From NCBI GenBank assembly GCA_900545405.1, contig UQYT01000061.1:1-8199 (forward strand): a stretch of DNA of 8,199 nucleotides, read 5' to 3'. Of the stretch, positions 1 to 6,316 are shown one piece after another. How positions within the stretch are numbered: the first letter of the stretch is position 1; each line of letters starts with the position of its first letter. The notes under the pieces are model-generated. The model did not search any database and had not been told where the DNA came from. It was given only the letters and a program-made list of their open reading frames with translations. Source of the DNA: an uncultured Eubacteriales bacterium. Its GTDB lineage: Bacteria > Bacillota > Clostridia > Oscillospirales > Oscillospiraceae. The position numbers and the translations under genes are program-made.

Positions 1-75
1 GCGCGGGCAGGGGCGCCGCCCCTGCACCCTGCCGCCTTTGAAAAGGCGGGCGAAACTTTCATTCGCGCTTCGCGC
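1..75 (-). repeat. Structured intergenic repeat, copy 1
   Basis: This 75-bp segment is the reverse complement of 7807-7881 with 6 mismatches (69/75 identical by hand alignment). It contains two hairpins: 7-14 with 18-25 (GCAGGGGC/GCCCCTGC, loop GCC) and 32-39 with 42-49 (CCGCCTTT/AAAGGCGG). It lies 11 nt past the glnS stop codon, in the same orientation relative to glnS transcription as copy 2 is to the CNNM gene. It reaches the window edge, so its full length is unknown. No T-tract follows the hairpins in the glnS direction, so a terminator role is possible but not shown. Confidence 0.85.
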
Positions 76-83
76 AGCGAAGC
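67..83 (-). other. Hairpin just downstream of glnS
   Basis: A perfect 7-bp stem (67-73 with 77-83, GCTTCGC/GCGAAGC) with loop GCA starts 3 nt past the glnS stop codon and overlaps the edge of the repeat. It may protect the 3' end of the glnS mRNA or help termination. There is no U-rich tail, so it is not called a canonical terminator. Confidence 0.5.
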
Positions 84-86
84 ACT

Positions 87-1772
87 TTATTCGGGTTTAT
101 AGCTGCCCTTGAGCATGACGGAGCGGTTGAAAACCAGGTGGCCGGGCTTGGAATCCCTGCTGTCGGCGCAGAAATAGCCCATGCGCAGGAACTGGAAGTG
201 GTCGCTCGGTTTGGCGTTCTCGAGCATGCGCTCCACCTTGCAGCCGGTCAGCACCTCAAGGCTCTCGGGATTCAGGCACTCGATGAAGTCCTTGCCCGCG
301 GCGTCCGGATCCGGGTCGGAGAACAGGCTGCCGTAGAGGCGCACCTCCGCGTCCGCGCAGTTGTTCGCGTCCACCCAGTGCATCGTCGCGCCCTTGACCT
401 TGCGCCCGTCCGCCGGGTCGCCGCCGCGGCTCTCCGGGTCGTAGGTCGCCAGCACCTCAGTCACCTCGCCGTTCTCGTCCTTCACAAAGCCCGCGCACTT
501 GATGAGATACGCGCCCTTCAGGCGGCACTCCAGGCCGCAGCTCTCGCCCTCGTCCGGGCACAGGCGCTTGTACTTCGGCGCCCGGTGCTCCATGAAGTCG
601 TCGTGCTCGATGTAAAGGTGGCGGGAGAACGTGACCTTCCTCGTGCCCGCCGCCGGGTCGTTCGGGTTGTTCTCTATCTCCAGCTCCTCGCTCTGGCCCT
701 CCGGGTAGTTCACCAGCGTCAGCTTGAGCGGGCGCAGCACGGCCATCGCCCTCTGCGCGTGCTCGTTGAGGTCCTCGCGCAGGCAGTGCTCCAGCAGCGC
801 GTAGTCCACCGTGTTCGGCACCTTCGCAACGCCGATGCGCTCACAGAAGTTCCGCACGGACGCCGCGGTGTAGCCACGGCGGCGCAGGCCGCAGAGCGTC
901 GGCATTCTCGGGTCGTCCCAGCCGGACACCCGGCCCTCCTCCACCAGCTTACGCAGCTTGCGCTTGCTCATCACCGTATAGTTGATGCCCAGGCGCGCAA
1001 ACTCTATCTGACGCGGTTTGGAGGGCAGGTCGCAGTTGTTTATCACCCAGTCGTACAGCGGGCGGTGGTCCTCAAACTCCAGCGAGCAGAGCGAGTGCGT
1101 GATGTGCTCCATCGCGTCCTCGATGGGGTGCGCGAAGTCGTACATCGGGTAGATGCACCACTTGTTGCCCTGGCGGTGGTGCTCGGAGTGGTTGATGCGG
1201 TATATGACCGGGTCGCGCATGTTGAAGTTGCCGCTCGCGAGGTCGATCTTCGCGCGCAGCGTCATGGCCCCGTTCGGGAACTCGCCCGCGCGCATGCGGC
1301 GGAAGAGGTCGAGGCTCTCCTCCATCGGCCTGTCCCTCCAGGGGGAGCGCGCCGGGACGTTCACGTCGCCGCGGTATTCCTTGAACTGCTCGGGCGTCAG
1401 CTCGCAGACGTAGGCGAGGCCGCGCTTTATGAGGTCCTCCGCGCACTCGTACATCTTTTCAAAGTAGTCCGAGGCGTAATAGAACCTGTCGCCCCAGTCA
1501 AAGCCCAGCCAGTGGATGTCCTCCTTGATGGCGTCGACATACTCGGTGTCCTCCTTGGCGGGGTTCGTGTCGTCCATGCGCAGGTTGCACAGGCCGCCGT
1601 ATTTCTCCGCGGTGCCGAAGTCTATGACCAGCGCCTTGCAGTGGCCGATGTGCAGATAACCGTTCGGCTCGGGCGGGAAGCGGGTATGCACATTCATGCC
1701 CTCGCAGCGCCCGCCGGGGGCCAGGTCCTCGTCTATGAACGTCTCTATAAAGTTCTTGGATACTTCTTCCAT
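87..1772 (-). CDS. glnS: Glutaminyl-tRNA synthetase (GlnRS)
   Basis: Class I aminoacyl-tRNA synthetase that charges tRNA-Gln with glutamine in the cytoplasm using ATP. The 561-residue length is normal for bacterial GlnRS. The N-terminal Rossmann catalytic domain shows the signature PPEPNGYLHIGH with HIGH at residues 41-44. The KMSKS-equivalent loop is VMSKR at 267-271, the GlnRS form of this motif. The C-terminal part (about 340-555) matches the two-barrel anticodon-binding region, with conserved DPADGRKVKG and a FNRSV-like end. The ATG start is preceded by a GAGGGG-type ribosome binding site (minus strand, about 1779-1784) and a promoter further upstream. One oddity is a cysteine-bearing segment at residues 405-416 (C405, C412, C416) where the E. 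coli protein has a shorter loop. Many Bacillota lack GlnRS and make Gln-tRNA by the GatCAB amidotransferase route, so this gene narrows the lineage. Identity is secure. Confidence 0.97.
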   Translation of the reverse strand: MEEVSKNFIETFIDEDLAPGGRCEGMNVHTRFPPEPNGYLHIGHCKALVIDFGTAEKYGGLCNLRMDDTNPAKEDTEYVDAIKEDIHWLGFDWGDRFYYASDYFEKMYECAEDLIKRGLAYVCELTPEQFKEYRGDVNVPARSPWRDRPMEESLDLFRRMRAGEFPNGAMTLRAKIDLASGNFNMRDPVIYRINHSEHHRQGNKWCIYPMYDFAHPIEDAMEHITHSLCSLEFEDHRPLYDWVINNCDLPSKPRQIEFARLGINYTVMSKRKLRKLVEEGRVSGWDDPRMPTLCGLRRRGYTAASVRNFCERIGVAKVPNTVDYALLEHCLREDLNEHAQRAMAVLRPLKLTLVNYPEGQSEELEIENNPNDPAAGTRKVTFSRHLYIEHDDFMEHRAPKYKRLCPDEGESCGLECRLKGAYLIKCAGFVKDENGEVTEVLATYDPESRGGDPADGRKVKGATMHWVDANNCADAEVRLYGSLFSDPDPDAAGKDFIECLNPESLEVLTGCKVERMLENAKPSDHFQFLRMGYFCADSRDSKPGHLVFNRSVMLKGSYKPE

Positions 1773-1813
1773 GTTATCCCCTCACAGCTTTATCCTGTTT
1801 TAGATGTCTTCCC

Positions 1814-1842
1814 ATTATACACGCAATTATCCCTGTTTACAA
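1814..1842 (-). promoter_or_regulatory. glnS promoter (leftward)
   Basis: Read on the minus strand: a perfect -10 TATAAT (1814-1819), a 17-nt spacer, and a -35 TTGTAA (1837-1842) matching TTGACA at 4 of 6 bases. Transcription would start near 1807, giving a leader of about 35 nt. The -35 box overlaps the -35 box of the rightward promoter. The assignment is by consensus only. Confidence 0.75.
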
Positions 1843-1864
1843 CGGTGATTTTGGGCGCTATAAT
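1836..1864 (+). promoter_or_regulatory. Promoter of the thioredoxin operon (rightward)
   Basis: TTTACA (1836-1841), a 17-nt spacer and TATAAT (1859-1864) form a near-consensus sigma-A-type promoter. The predicted start is near 1871, about 22 nt before the start codon at 1893, with GGAGG at 1883-1887 as ribosome binding site. The short leader leaves no room for a riboswitch. Confidence 0.8.
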
Positions 1865-1892
1865 CTTGGTATAAAACCAAACGGAGGCGTAC

Positions 1893-2714
1893 ATGACAGA
1901 CGTTGTTATAATAGGCGGCGGGCCGGCCGGAGTGTCGGCGGCGCTGACGGCGATGCACCGGGGCAAGACGGCGCTCATCGTCTCCTCCCCGCCGGAGGAC
2001 TCCCCGCTCTGGAAGGCGGAGCACATAGACAACTACCCCGGGCTGCCGGGCGTTACCGGGCGCGAGCTGCTGCAAAAGCTGCTGCTGCACGCGGAGGGCT
2101 CCGGCGCCCAGCTGATGCGCGGGCGGGTACTGAGCATCATGCCCATGGGCACGAGCTTCGGCGTCTCGGTGGGCTCGGACTTCGTGCAGGGGCGCGCGGT
2201 GGTCATCGCGTCGGGCCTCTCGCGGGCGAAGCCGTATCCGGGCGAGGCCGAGTACCTAGGCGCGGGCGTGAGCTACTGCGCCACCTGCGACGGCATGCTC
2301 TACCGCGGCAAAAAGGTTGCGGTCATCGGGCTCTCGGCGGACGCGCCGGAGGAGGCGGAGTTCCTGCGCTCCATCGGCTGCGAGGTGGAGTATTTCGACG
2401 CCGCGCGGGCGAAGAAGTACGAGATAAAGGGCGGCGAGCGCGTGGAAAAGCTCGTGGCGGACGGCAAGGAATTCGACGTCAGCTGCGTGTTCATCCTGCG
2501 CGCGGGCGTGGCGCCCGGCTCCCTTGTGCCGGGGCTGGAGCTCGACGGGCCGCACATCAAGGTGAATGCCGACATGTCCACCAGCGTCCCCGGCGTCTTT
2601 GCCGCGGGCGACTGCGTGGGCGCGCCCTATCAGGTCGCAAAGGCCGCGGGCGAGGGCAACATTGCGGGTATATCAGCCGCAAAATATGTGGAAAATATAC
2701 ACGAGGAGGAATAA
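1893..2714 (+). CDS. Thioredoxin reductase-like flavoprotein with reduced NADPH domain
   Basis: FAD-dependent disulfide reductase that should reduce the thioredoxin encoded 3 nt downstream. Residues 8-13 are GGGPAG, the FAD-binding glycine motif. The redox-active pair is C129-A-T-C132 in a SYCATCDG context. The second FAD motif is AAGDC (237-241), followed by the usual YQVAKAAGEG. At 273 residues it is shorter than classical TrxB (about 310-320). The loss lies between the CATC motif and the second FAD motif, where the NADPH domain sits. The expected GxGxxA nucleotide fold and HRR(x)3R-type phosphate-binding arginines are not visible; GLSADA occupies the first position. Known clostridial ferredoxin-dependent flavin thioredoxin reductases (FFTR) lack NADPH motifs in this way, so ferredoxin is the inferred donor. 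A true NADPH enzyme with a degenerate site cannot be excluded. The start is supported by GGAGG at 1883-1887. Confidence 0.88.
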   Translation: MTDVVIIGGGPAGVSAALTAMHRGKTALIVSSPPEDSPLWKAEHIDNYPGLPGVTGRELLQKLLLHAEGSGAQLMRGRVLSIMPMGTSFGVSVGSDFVQGRAVVIASGLSRAKPYPGEAEYLGAGVSYCATCDGMLYRGKKVAVIGLSADAPEEAEFLRSIGCEVEYFDAARAKKYEIKGGERVEKLVADGKEFDVSCVFILRAGVAPGSLVPGLELDGPHIKVNADMSTSVPGVFAAGDCVGAPYQVAKAAGEGNIAGISAAKYVENIHEEE

Positions 2715-2717
2715 ACA

Positions 2718-3023
2718 ATGGCAGTACAGCATCTTACAAGCGCGGATTTTGACAGCGCGATCTCTACCGGCCGCTGCGTGGTGGATTTTTGGGCGACCTG
2801 GTGCGGCCCCTGCCGCATGCAGGCTCCGATACTCGACGAGTTCGCGATGGAGCACCCCGAGGTCAAGGCCTGCAAGGTGGACGTGGACGCGGAGCCCGCG
2901 CTGGCCTCGCGCTTCGGCATCATGAGCATCCCGACCCTCATCTACTTCGAGGACGGCAAGCAGATAGGCAAGGCCGTCGGTGTGCAGATGAAGGAGCAGA
3001 TAGCCGACGCGCTTGGCGTATAA
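2718..3023 (+). CDS. trxA: Thioredoxin
   Basis: Small cytoplasmic thiol-disulfide oxidoreductase of 101 residues, normal for thioredoxin. The active site WCGPC has its cysteines at C29 and C32, preceded by the buried aspartate D23 (VDFWATWCGPC). The cis-proline loop is SIPT with P72, and the C-terminal segment with G80 and G88 is typical. There are two additional cysteines (C20 and C52). The ATG lies 3 nt after the reductase stop, and its ribosome binding site GAGGAGG (2703-2709) sits inside the end of the reductase gene, so the two genes form one operon and are probably translationally coupled. Together they make a reductase/thioredoxin pair. No clear terminator follows; the valS promoter begins 24 nt past the stop. 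Identity is secure. Confidence 0.96.
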   Translation: MAVQHLTSADFDSAISTGRCVVDFWATWCGPCRMQAPILDEFAMEHPEVKACKVDVDAEPALASRFGIMSIPTLIYFEDGKQIGKAVGVQMKEQIADALGV

Positions 3024-3047
3024 GGCCCCAAAAAGCGGCAAAAGCTG

Positions 3048-3076
3048 TTGACTTTGCCCGAGGTTTGGGCTATAAT
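3048..3076 (+). promoter_or_regulatory. valS promoter
   Basis: TTGACT (3048-3053), 17-nt spacer, TATAAT (3071-3076): 11 of 12 consensus bases. The predicted start is near 3083, at the beginning of the T-box leader. Confidence 0.88.
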
Positions 3077-3082
3077 CGCTTG

Positions 3083-3349
3083 GAAAGAGGCTGAGACGGG
3101 CAGGAGTAGGCGTTTGCCGACGCGAAGAGAGGGGACGGACGGTGCAAGTCCCCGTGAAGCGGCGCCGAAGGTCGGCCCCGAGCCGCCGGGCTGAAAGTTT
3201 TCGAGTAGGCCGGACGGGTGCTCCCGTTACAGAGCCGAGAGTGTCACACGTCAGGTGTGGAACTCAGGTGGTACCACGCGGTATATTACTGCGCCCTGAG
3301 GCTAACGCTTCGGGGCGCTTTTTCATGCCCCGAAAAGGAGGAAACGCTA
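3083..3349 (+). promoter_or_regulatory. T-box leader (tRNA-Val-responsive riboswitch)
   Basis: This leader matches T-box architecture. It has AGTA on the 5' side of the specifier loop (about 3105-3108), an AGAGA-type distal bulge and a GGTG loop near 3125-3144, and GAA followed by GTC at 3167-3173. GTC is a valine codon, as expected upstream of valS. Further stems lie at 3214-3227 (ACGGG/CCCGT) and 3245-3259 (CACAC/GTGTG). The T-box proper is at 3266-3280 (AGGTGGTACCACGCG), with the TGGT bulge that pairs with the uncharged tRNA end. CTCAGG (3263-3268) can pair with CCTGAG (3295-3300) to form the antiterminator, which excludes the terminator at 3291-3323. Uncharged tRNA-Val should therefore turn on valS. 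The helices were drawn by eye. Confidence 0.93.
3291..3323 (+). terminator. T-box regulated intrinsic terminator
   Basis: GCGCCCTGAGG (3291-3301) pairs with CTTCGGGGCGC (3308-3318) with wobble pairs, forming a stem of about 11 bp with loop CTAACG, followed by TTTTT (3319-3323). Its left arm is shared with the antiterminator helix, making the two folds mutually exclusive. Confidence 0.9.
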
Positions 3350-5986
3350 ATGAGAGAACTTCCCAAGGTGTACGACCCCAAACAGGTCGAAAAGAAGATC
3401 TACCAGATGTGGCTCGGAGGGAACTACTTCCATGCCGAGCGCGACCCGGCCAAGAAGCCCTTCACCATCGTCATCCCGCCCCCGAACGTCACCGGCCAGC
3501 TCCACCTGGGCCACGCATTTGACGAGACCATCCAGGACGTGCTCATCCGCTACAAGCGCATGGACGGCTACTCCGCCCTCTGGCTGCCCGGCTACGACCA
3601 CGCGGGCATAGCCACGCAGATAAAGGTTGAGGAGAAGCTCCGGGGTGAGGGCAAGACCCGCTTCGACCTCGGCCGCGAGGGCTTTCTCGACGAGGTCTGG
3701 GCCTGGAAGAACAAGTACGGCGACCGCATCGTAGAGCAGCTCAAGACCCTGGGCTCCTCCTGCGACTGGGAGCGCCAGCGCTTCACGATGGACGACACCT
3801 GCGCCCGCGCCGTGCGCGAGACCTTCGTCGACCTCTACAAGAAAAAGCTCATCTACAAGGGCAAACGCATCATAAACTGGTGCCCCAAGTGCACCACCGC
3901 GCTCTCCGACGCCGAGGTCGAGTACGTCGAAAAGCCGGGCCACCTCTGGCATATACGCTATCCGCTCTCCGACGGCTCCGGCGACCTCATCATCGCCACG
4001 ACCCGTCCCGAGACCATGCTCGGCGACACCGGCGTCGCCGTCAACCCGAACGACGAGCGCTATAAGGACATCGTCGGCAAGACCTGCATCCTGCCCCTCG
4101 TGGGCCGCGAGATACCCATCGTCGCGGACGACTACGTCGAGATGGACTTCGGCACCGGCTGCGTCAAGATGACGCCCTGCCACGACCCGAACGACTTCGA
4201 GGTCGCCCAGAGGCACGACCTCGACTACATCCTCATCCTCGACGACGACGCGAAGATCATAAACGGCGGCAAGTACAACGGCATGGACCGCTACGAGGCC
4301 CGCAAGGCCATAGTCGACGACCTCGAGGCCGGCGGCTATCTCGTCAAGGTGGAGGACTATTCCCACAGCGTCGGCACCTGCTACCGCTGCCACAGCGACG
4401 TGGAGCCCATCTCCTCCGAGCAGTGGTTCGTGAAGATGCAGCCCCTCGCGAAGGAGGCCATCCGCGTCGTCGAGGACGGCGAGGTCAAGTTCGTGCCCGA
4501 CCGCTTCTCCAAGACCTACCTCAACTGGATGTATAACGTCCGCGACTGGTGTATCTCCCGCCAGCTCTGGTGGGGCCACCGCATCCCGGCCTGGTACTGC
4601 AAGGACTGCGGCCACGTCACCGTCTCCAAGGAGGACGCCACCGAGTGCGAGGCCTGCCACAGCAAGAACATCGAGCAGGACCCCGACGTGCTGGACACCT
4701 GGTTCTCCTCCGCGCTCTGGCCCTTCTCCACGCTCGGCTGGCCCGAAAAGACCGAGGACCTCAAGTATTTCTACCCCACCGACGTGCTCGTCACGGGCTA
4801 CGACATCATCTTCTTCTGGGTCGCCCGCATGATCTTCTCCGCCTGCGAGCAGATGCACGAGATACCCTTCCACACCGTGCTCATCCACGGCCTCATCCGT
4901 GACCCGCAGGGCAAGAAGATGAGCAAGTCCGCGGGCAACGGTGTGGACCCCATCGAGATGATAGACCGCTTCGGCGCCGACGCGCTGAGGTTCAACATCA
5001 TAACCGGCAACAGCCCCGGCAACGACATGCGCTTCTACGTCGAGCGCTGCGAGGCGATGCGCAACTTCGCCAACAAGCTCTGGAACGCCAGCCGCTTTGT
5101 AATGATGAACCTCTCTATCGAGGACACCGCCCTGCCCGAGAAGCTGGAGCTGCCCGATAAGTGGGTGCTCAGCAAGTACAACAGCCTCGTCGGCGAGGTG
5201 CGCGACAACCTCGACCGCTACGAGCTAGGCATCGCGGCGCAGAAGATATACGACTTCATCTGGGACACCTACTGCGACTGGTACATCGAGCTCACCAAGG
5301 AGCGCCTGAACTCCGGCGACGCCGAGGCCCGCGAGGGCGCGGAGCGCGTGCTGCTCTATGTCCTCACCGGCATACTCAAGCTGCTGCACCCCTTCATGCC
5401 CTTCATCACCGAGGAGATCTTCCAGGCCATCCCGCACGAGGGCGAGGCGCTCATCGTGGCGCCCTACCCGAAGTACGACGAGGCTCTTTCCTTCCCCGAG
5501 GACGAGGCCGGCTTTGAGCGCGTCATGGAGGTCATCCGCGCCGTGCGCAGCCGCCGCGCCGAGATGAACGTCCCGCCCTCCCGCAAGGCCAAGCTCATCG
5601 TCTGCGCCCTGGATCAGGACACCTACCGCGCGGGCGCGAAGTATCTGACCCGTCTCGCCTCAGCGAGTGAGGTGGAGGTCCGCGGCATTGCCGGCGCGGG
5701 CAGCGACGAGGAGGAGAGCGCCGAGGGCATGGTCACCGTCACCACTCCCAGCGCCCGCGTCCTCATGCCGATGGCTGAGCTGGTCGACCTCGACGCCGAG
5801 CGCGCCAGGATCGAGAAAGAGCTTGAGAAGGCGCACAAGCAGCTCGAGGCCCAGGAGAAGAAGCTCGCCAACGAGTCCTTCGTCTCCCGCGCGCCCGAGG
5901 CCGTCGTCAACGCCGAGCGCGAGAGAGCCGAAAAGGCCAAGGCGCTCATCGCGAACCTCGAGGCCAGCCTCGCCAAGCTCAAATGA
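3350..5986 (+). CDS. valS: Valyl-tRNA synthetase (ValRS)
   Basis: Class I synthetase that attaches valine to tRNA-Val and hydrolyses mischarged Thr-tRNA-Val. The protein is 878 residues from the ATG at 3350, which has AAGGAGG at 3335-3341 with 8-nt spacing. The frame is open upstream to 3218, but that stretch is the T-box RNA and is not translated. Motifs: PPPNVTGQLHLGH with HLGH at 52-55, the editing-domain signature TTRPET at 217-222, and KMSKS at 523-527. Two zinc-ribbon-like cysteine sets are visible: C178/C181 with C344/C347, and C417/C420 with C433/C436. The anticodon-binding helical domain follows KMSKS. Residues from about 810 to the end form the charged coiled-coil tail typical of ValRS. 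Length is normal and no key motif is missing. Confidence 0.98.
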   Translation: MRELPKVYDPKQVEKKIYQMWLGGNYFHAERDPAKKPFTIVIPPPNVTGQLHLGHAFDETIQDVLIRYKRMDGYSALWLPGYDHAGIATQIKVEEKLRGEGKTRFDLGREGFLDEVWAWKNKYGDRIVEQLKTLGSSCDWERQRFTMDDTCARAVRETFVDLYKKKLIYKGKRIINWCPKCTTALSDAEVEYVEKPGHLWHIRYPLSDGSGDLIIATTRPETMLGDTGVAVNPNDERYKDIVGKTCILPLVGREIPIVADDYVEMDFGTGCVKMTPCHDPNDFEVAQRHDLDYILILDDDAKIINGGKYNGMDRYEARKAIVDDLEAGGYLVKVEDYSHSVGTCYRCHSDVEPISSEQWFVKMQPLAKEAIRVVEDGEVKFVPDRFSKTYLNWMYNVRDWCISRQLWWGHRIPAWYCKDCGHVTVSKEDATECEACHSKNIEQDPDVLDTWFSSALWPFSTLGWPEKTEDLKYFYPTDVLVTGYDIIFFWVARMIFSACEQMHEIPFHTVLIHGLIRDPQGKKMSKSAGNGVDPIEMIDRFGADALRFNIITGNSPGNDMRFYVERCEAMRNFANKLWNASRFVMMNLSIEDTALPEKLELPDKWVLSKYNSLVGEVRDNLDRYELGIAAQKIYDFIWDTYCDWYIELTKERLNSGDAEAREGAERVLLYVLTGILKLLHPFMPFITEEIFQAIPHEGEALIVAPYPKYDEALSFPEDEAGFERVMEVIRAVRSRRAEMNVPPSRKAKLIVCALDQDTYRAGAKYLTRLASASEVEVRGIAGAGSDEEESAEGMVTVTTPSARVLMPMAELVDLDAERARIEKELEKAHKQLEAQEKKLANESFVSRAPEAVVNAERERAEKAKALIANLEASLAKLK

Positions 5987-5998
5987 TCCGCTTTTTCA

Positions 5999-6027
5999 GG
6001 GCGGGACCTCCCACGGAGGCCCCGCCC
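5999..6027 (+). repeat. 29-bp palindromic direct repeat, copy A
   Basis: A 12-nt arm (5999-6010, GGGCGGGACCTC) pairs with 6016-6027 (GAGGCCCCGCCC) with one A-C mismatch and loop CCACG. An almost identical copy lies at 6230-6258, in direct orientation with one G/A difference in the loop. This copy starts 12 nt after the valS stop and is not followed by a T-tract, so it is not a canonical terminator for valS, although TTTTT occurs just before it (5992-5996). Confidence 0.85.
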
Positions 6028-6229
6028 CCAGCTTGTCGAAGAAGGCAGAGCCTTCTTCGACAAAGGGGATAGCACTCCGCTGCGCGCCTCGGTTGTCCGC
6101 CGGGGCGGACAATTCGACACTCCGCTCCGCGAGAAGTATTTTCGGCGACGTACACGCCGCCGCCGAAAATGATTGAATCTATTTCGCGGCTGCGGCCGCG
6201 AAACTCTGCGAGGCTTTTTGACAGACTGA
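6028..6229. repeat. Cluster of four hairpins between the direct repeats
   Basis: No gene is visible here. Four strong inverted repeats occur in tandem: 6033-6046 with 6050-6063 (14 bp perfect, loop AGA); 6093-6101 with 6104-6112 (9 bp, TTGTCCGCC); 6138-6147 with 6161-6170 (10 bp, ATTTTCGGCG); and 6182-6190 with 6195-6203 (9 bp, TTTCGCGGC, loop TGCG). The short string CACTCCGCT appears twice (near 6073 and 6118). The small open frames across this stretch follow the palindromes and lack ribosome binding sites. The arrangement resembles a mosaic of small repeat elements (REP/BIME- or MITE-like), an inference from structure only. Confidence 0.75.
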
Positions 6230-6267
6230 GGGCGGGACCTCCCACAGAGGCCCCGCCCTTTTCCTTT
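6230..6267 (+). terminator. Terminator formed by direct-repeat copy B
   Basis: The second copy of the 29-bp repeat pairs 6230-6241 with 6247-6258 (one A-C mismatch, loop CCACA) and is followed by TTTTCCTTT (6259-6267). It is a plausible rho-independent terminator for transcripts from valS, 244 bp past the valS stop codon, and insulates the promoter that starts at 6282. Confidence 0.7.
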
Positions 6268-6281
6268 ATGTGGTCTTTATG

Positions 6282-6310
6282 TTGACAAGAGGACGCGCAT
6301 AGTATATAAT
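6282..6310 (+). promoter_or_regulatory. Consensus promoter of the CNNM gene
   Basis: TTGACA (6282-6287), a 17-nt spacer and TATAAT (6305-6310): all twelve consensus bases are present. The predicted start is near 6317, about 196 nt before the start codon at 6513. Such a strong promoter fits control exerted after initiation, by the leader terminator that follows. Confidence 0.9.
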
Positions 6311-6316
6311 TCCGCC

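Noticed and set aside
138..1874. 578-codon open frame on the plus strand opposite glnS
   Set aside because: Its translation is rich in A, V, R, L and H without any domain, it mirrors the codon structure of glnS, and no ribosome binding site or promoter serves it. GlnRS motifs on the other strand are unambiguous.
3218..3349. N-terminal extension of the valS reading frame by 44 codons
   Set aside because: This stretch is the T-box and terminator. The start at 3350 has an ideal ribosome binding site and begins exactly where ValRS homology begins.
3347..4888. 513-codon open frame on the minus strand opposite valS
   Set aside because: Compositionally biased shadow of a GC-rich gene; the plus strand carries HLGH, TTRPET and KMSKS in order.
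5987..6260. CRISPR array
   Set aside because: The only direct repeat has two copies about 230 bp apart, and the material between them is palindromic rather than evenly spaced unique spacers.
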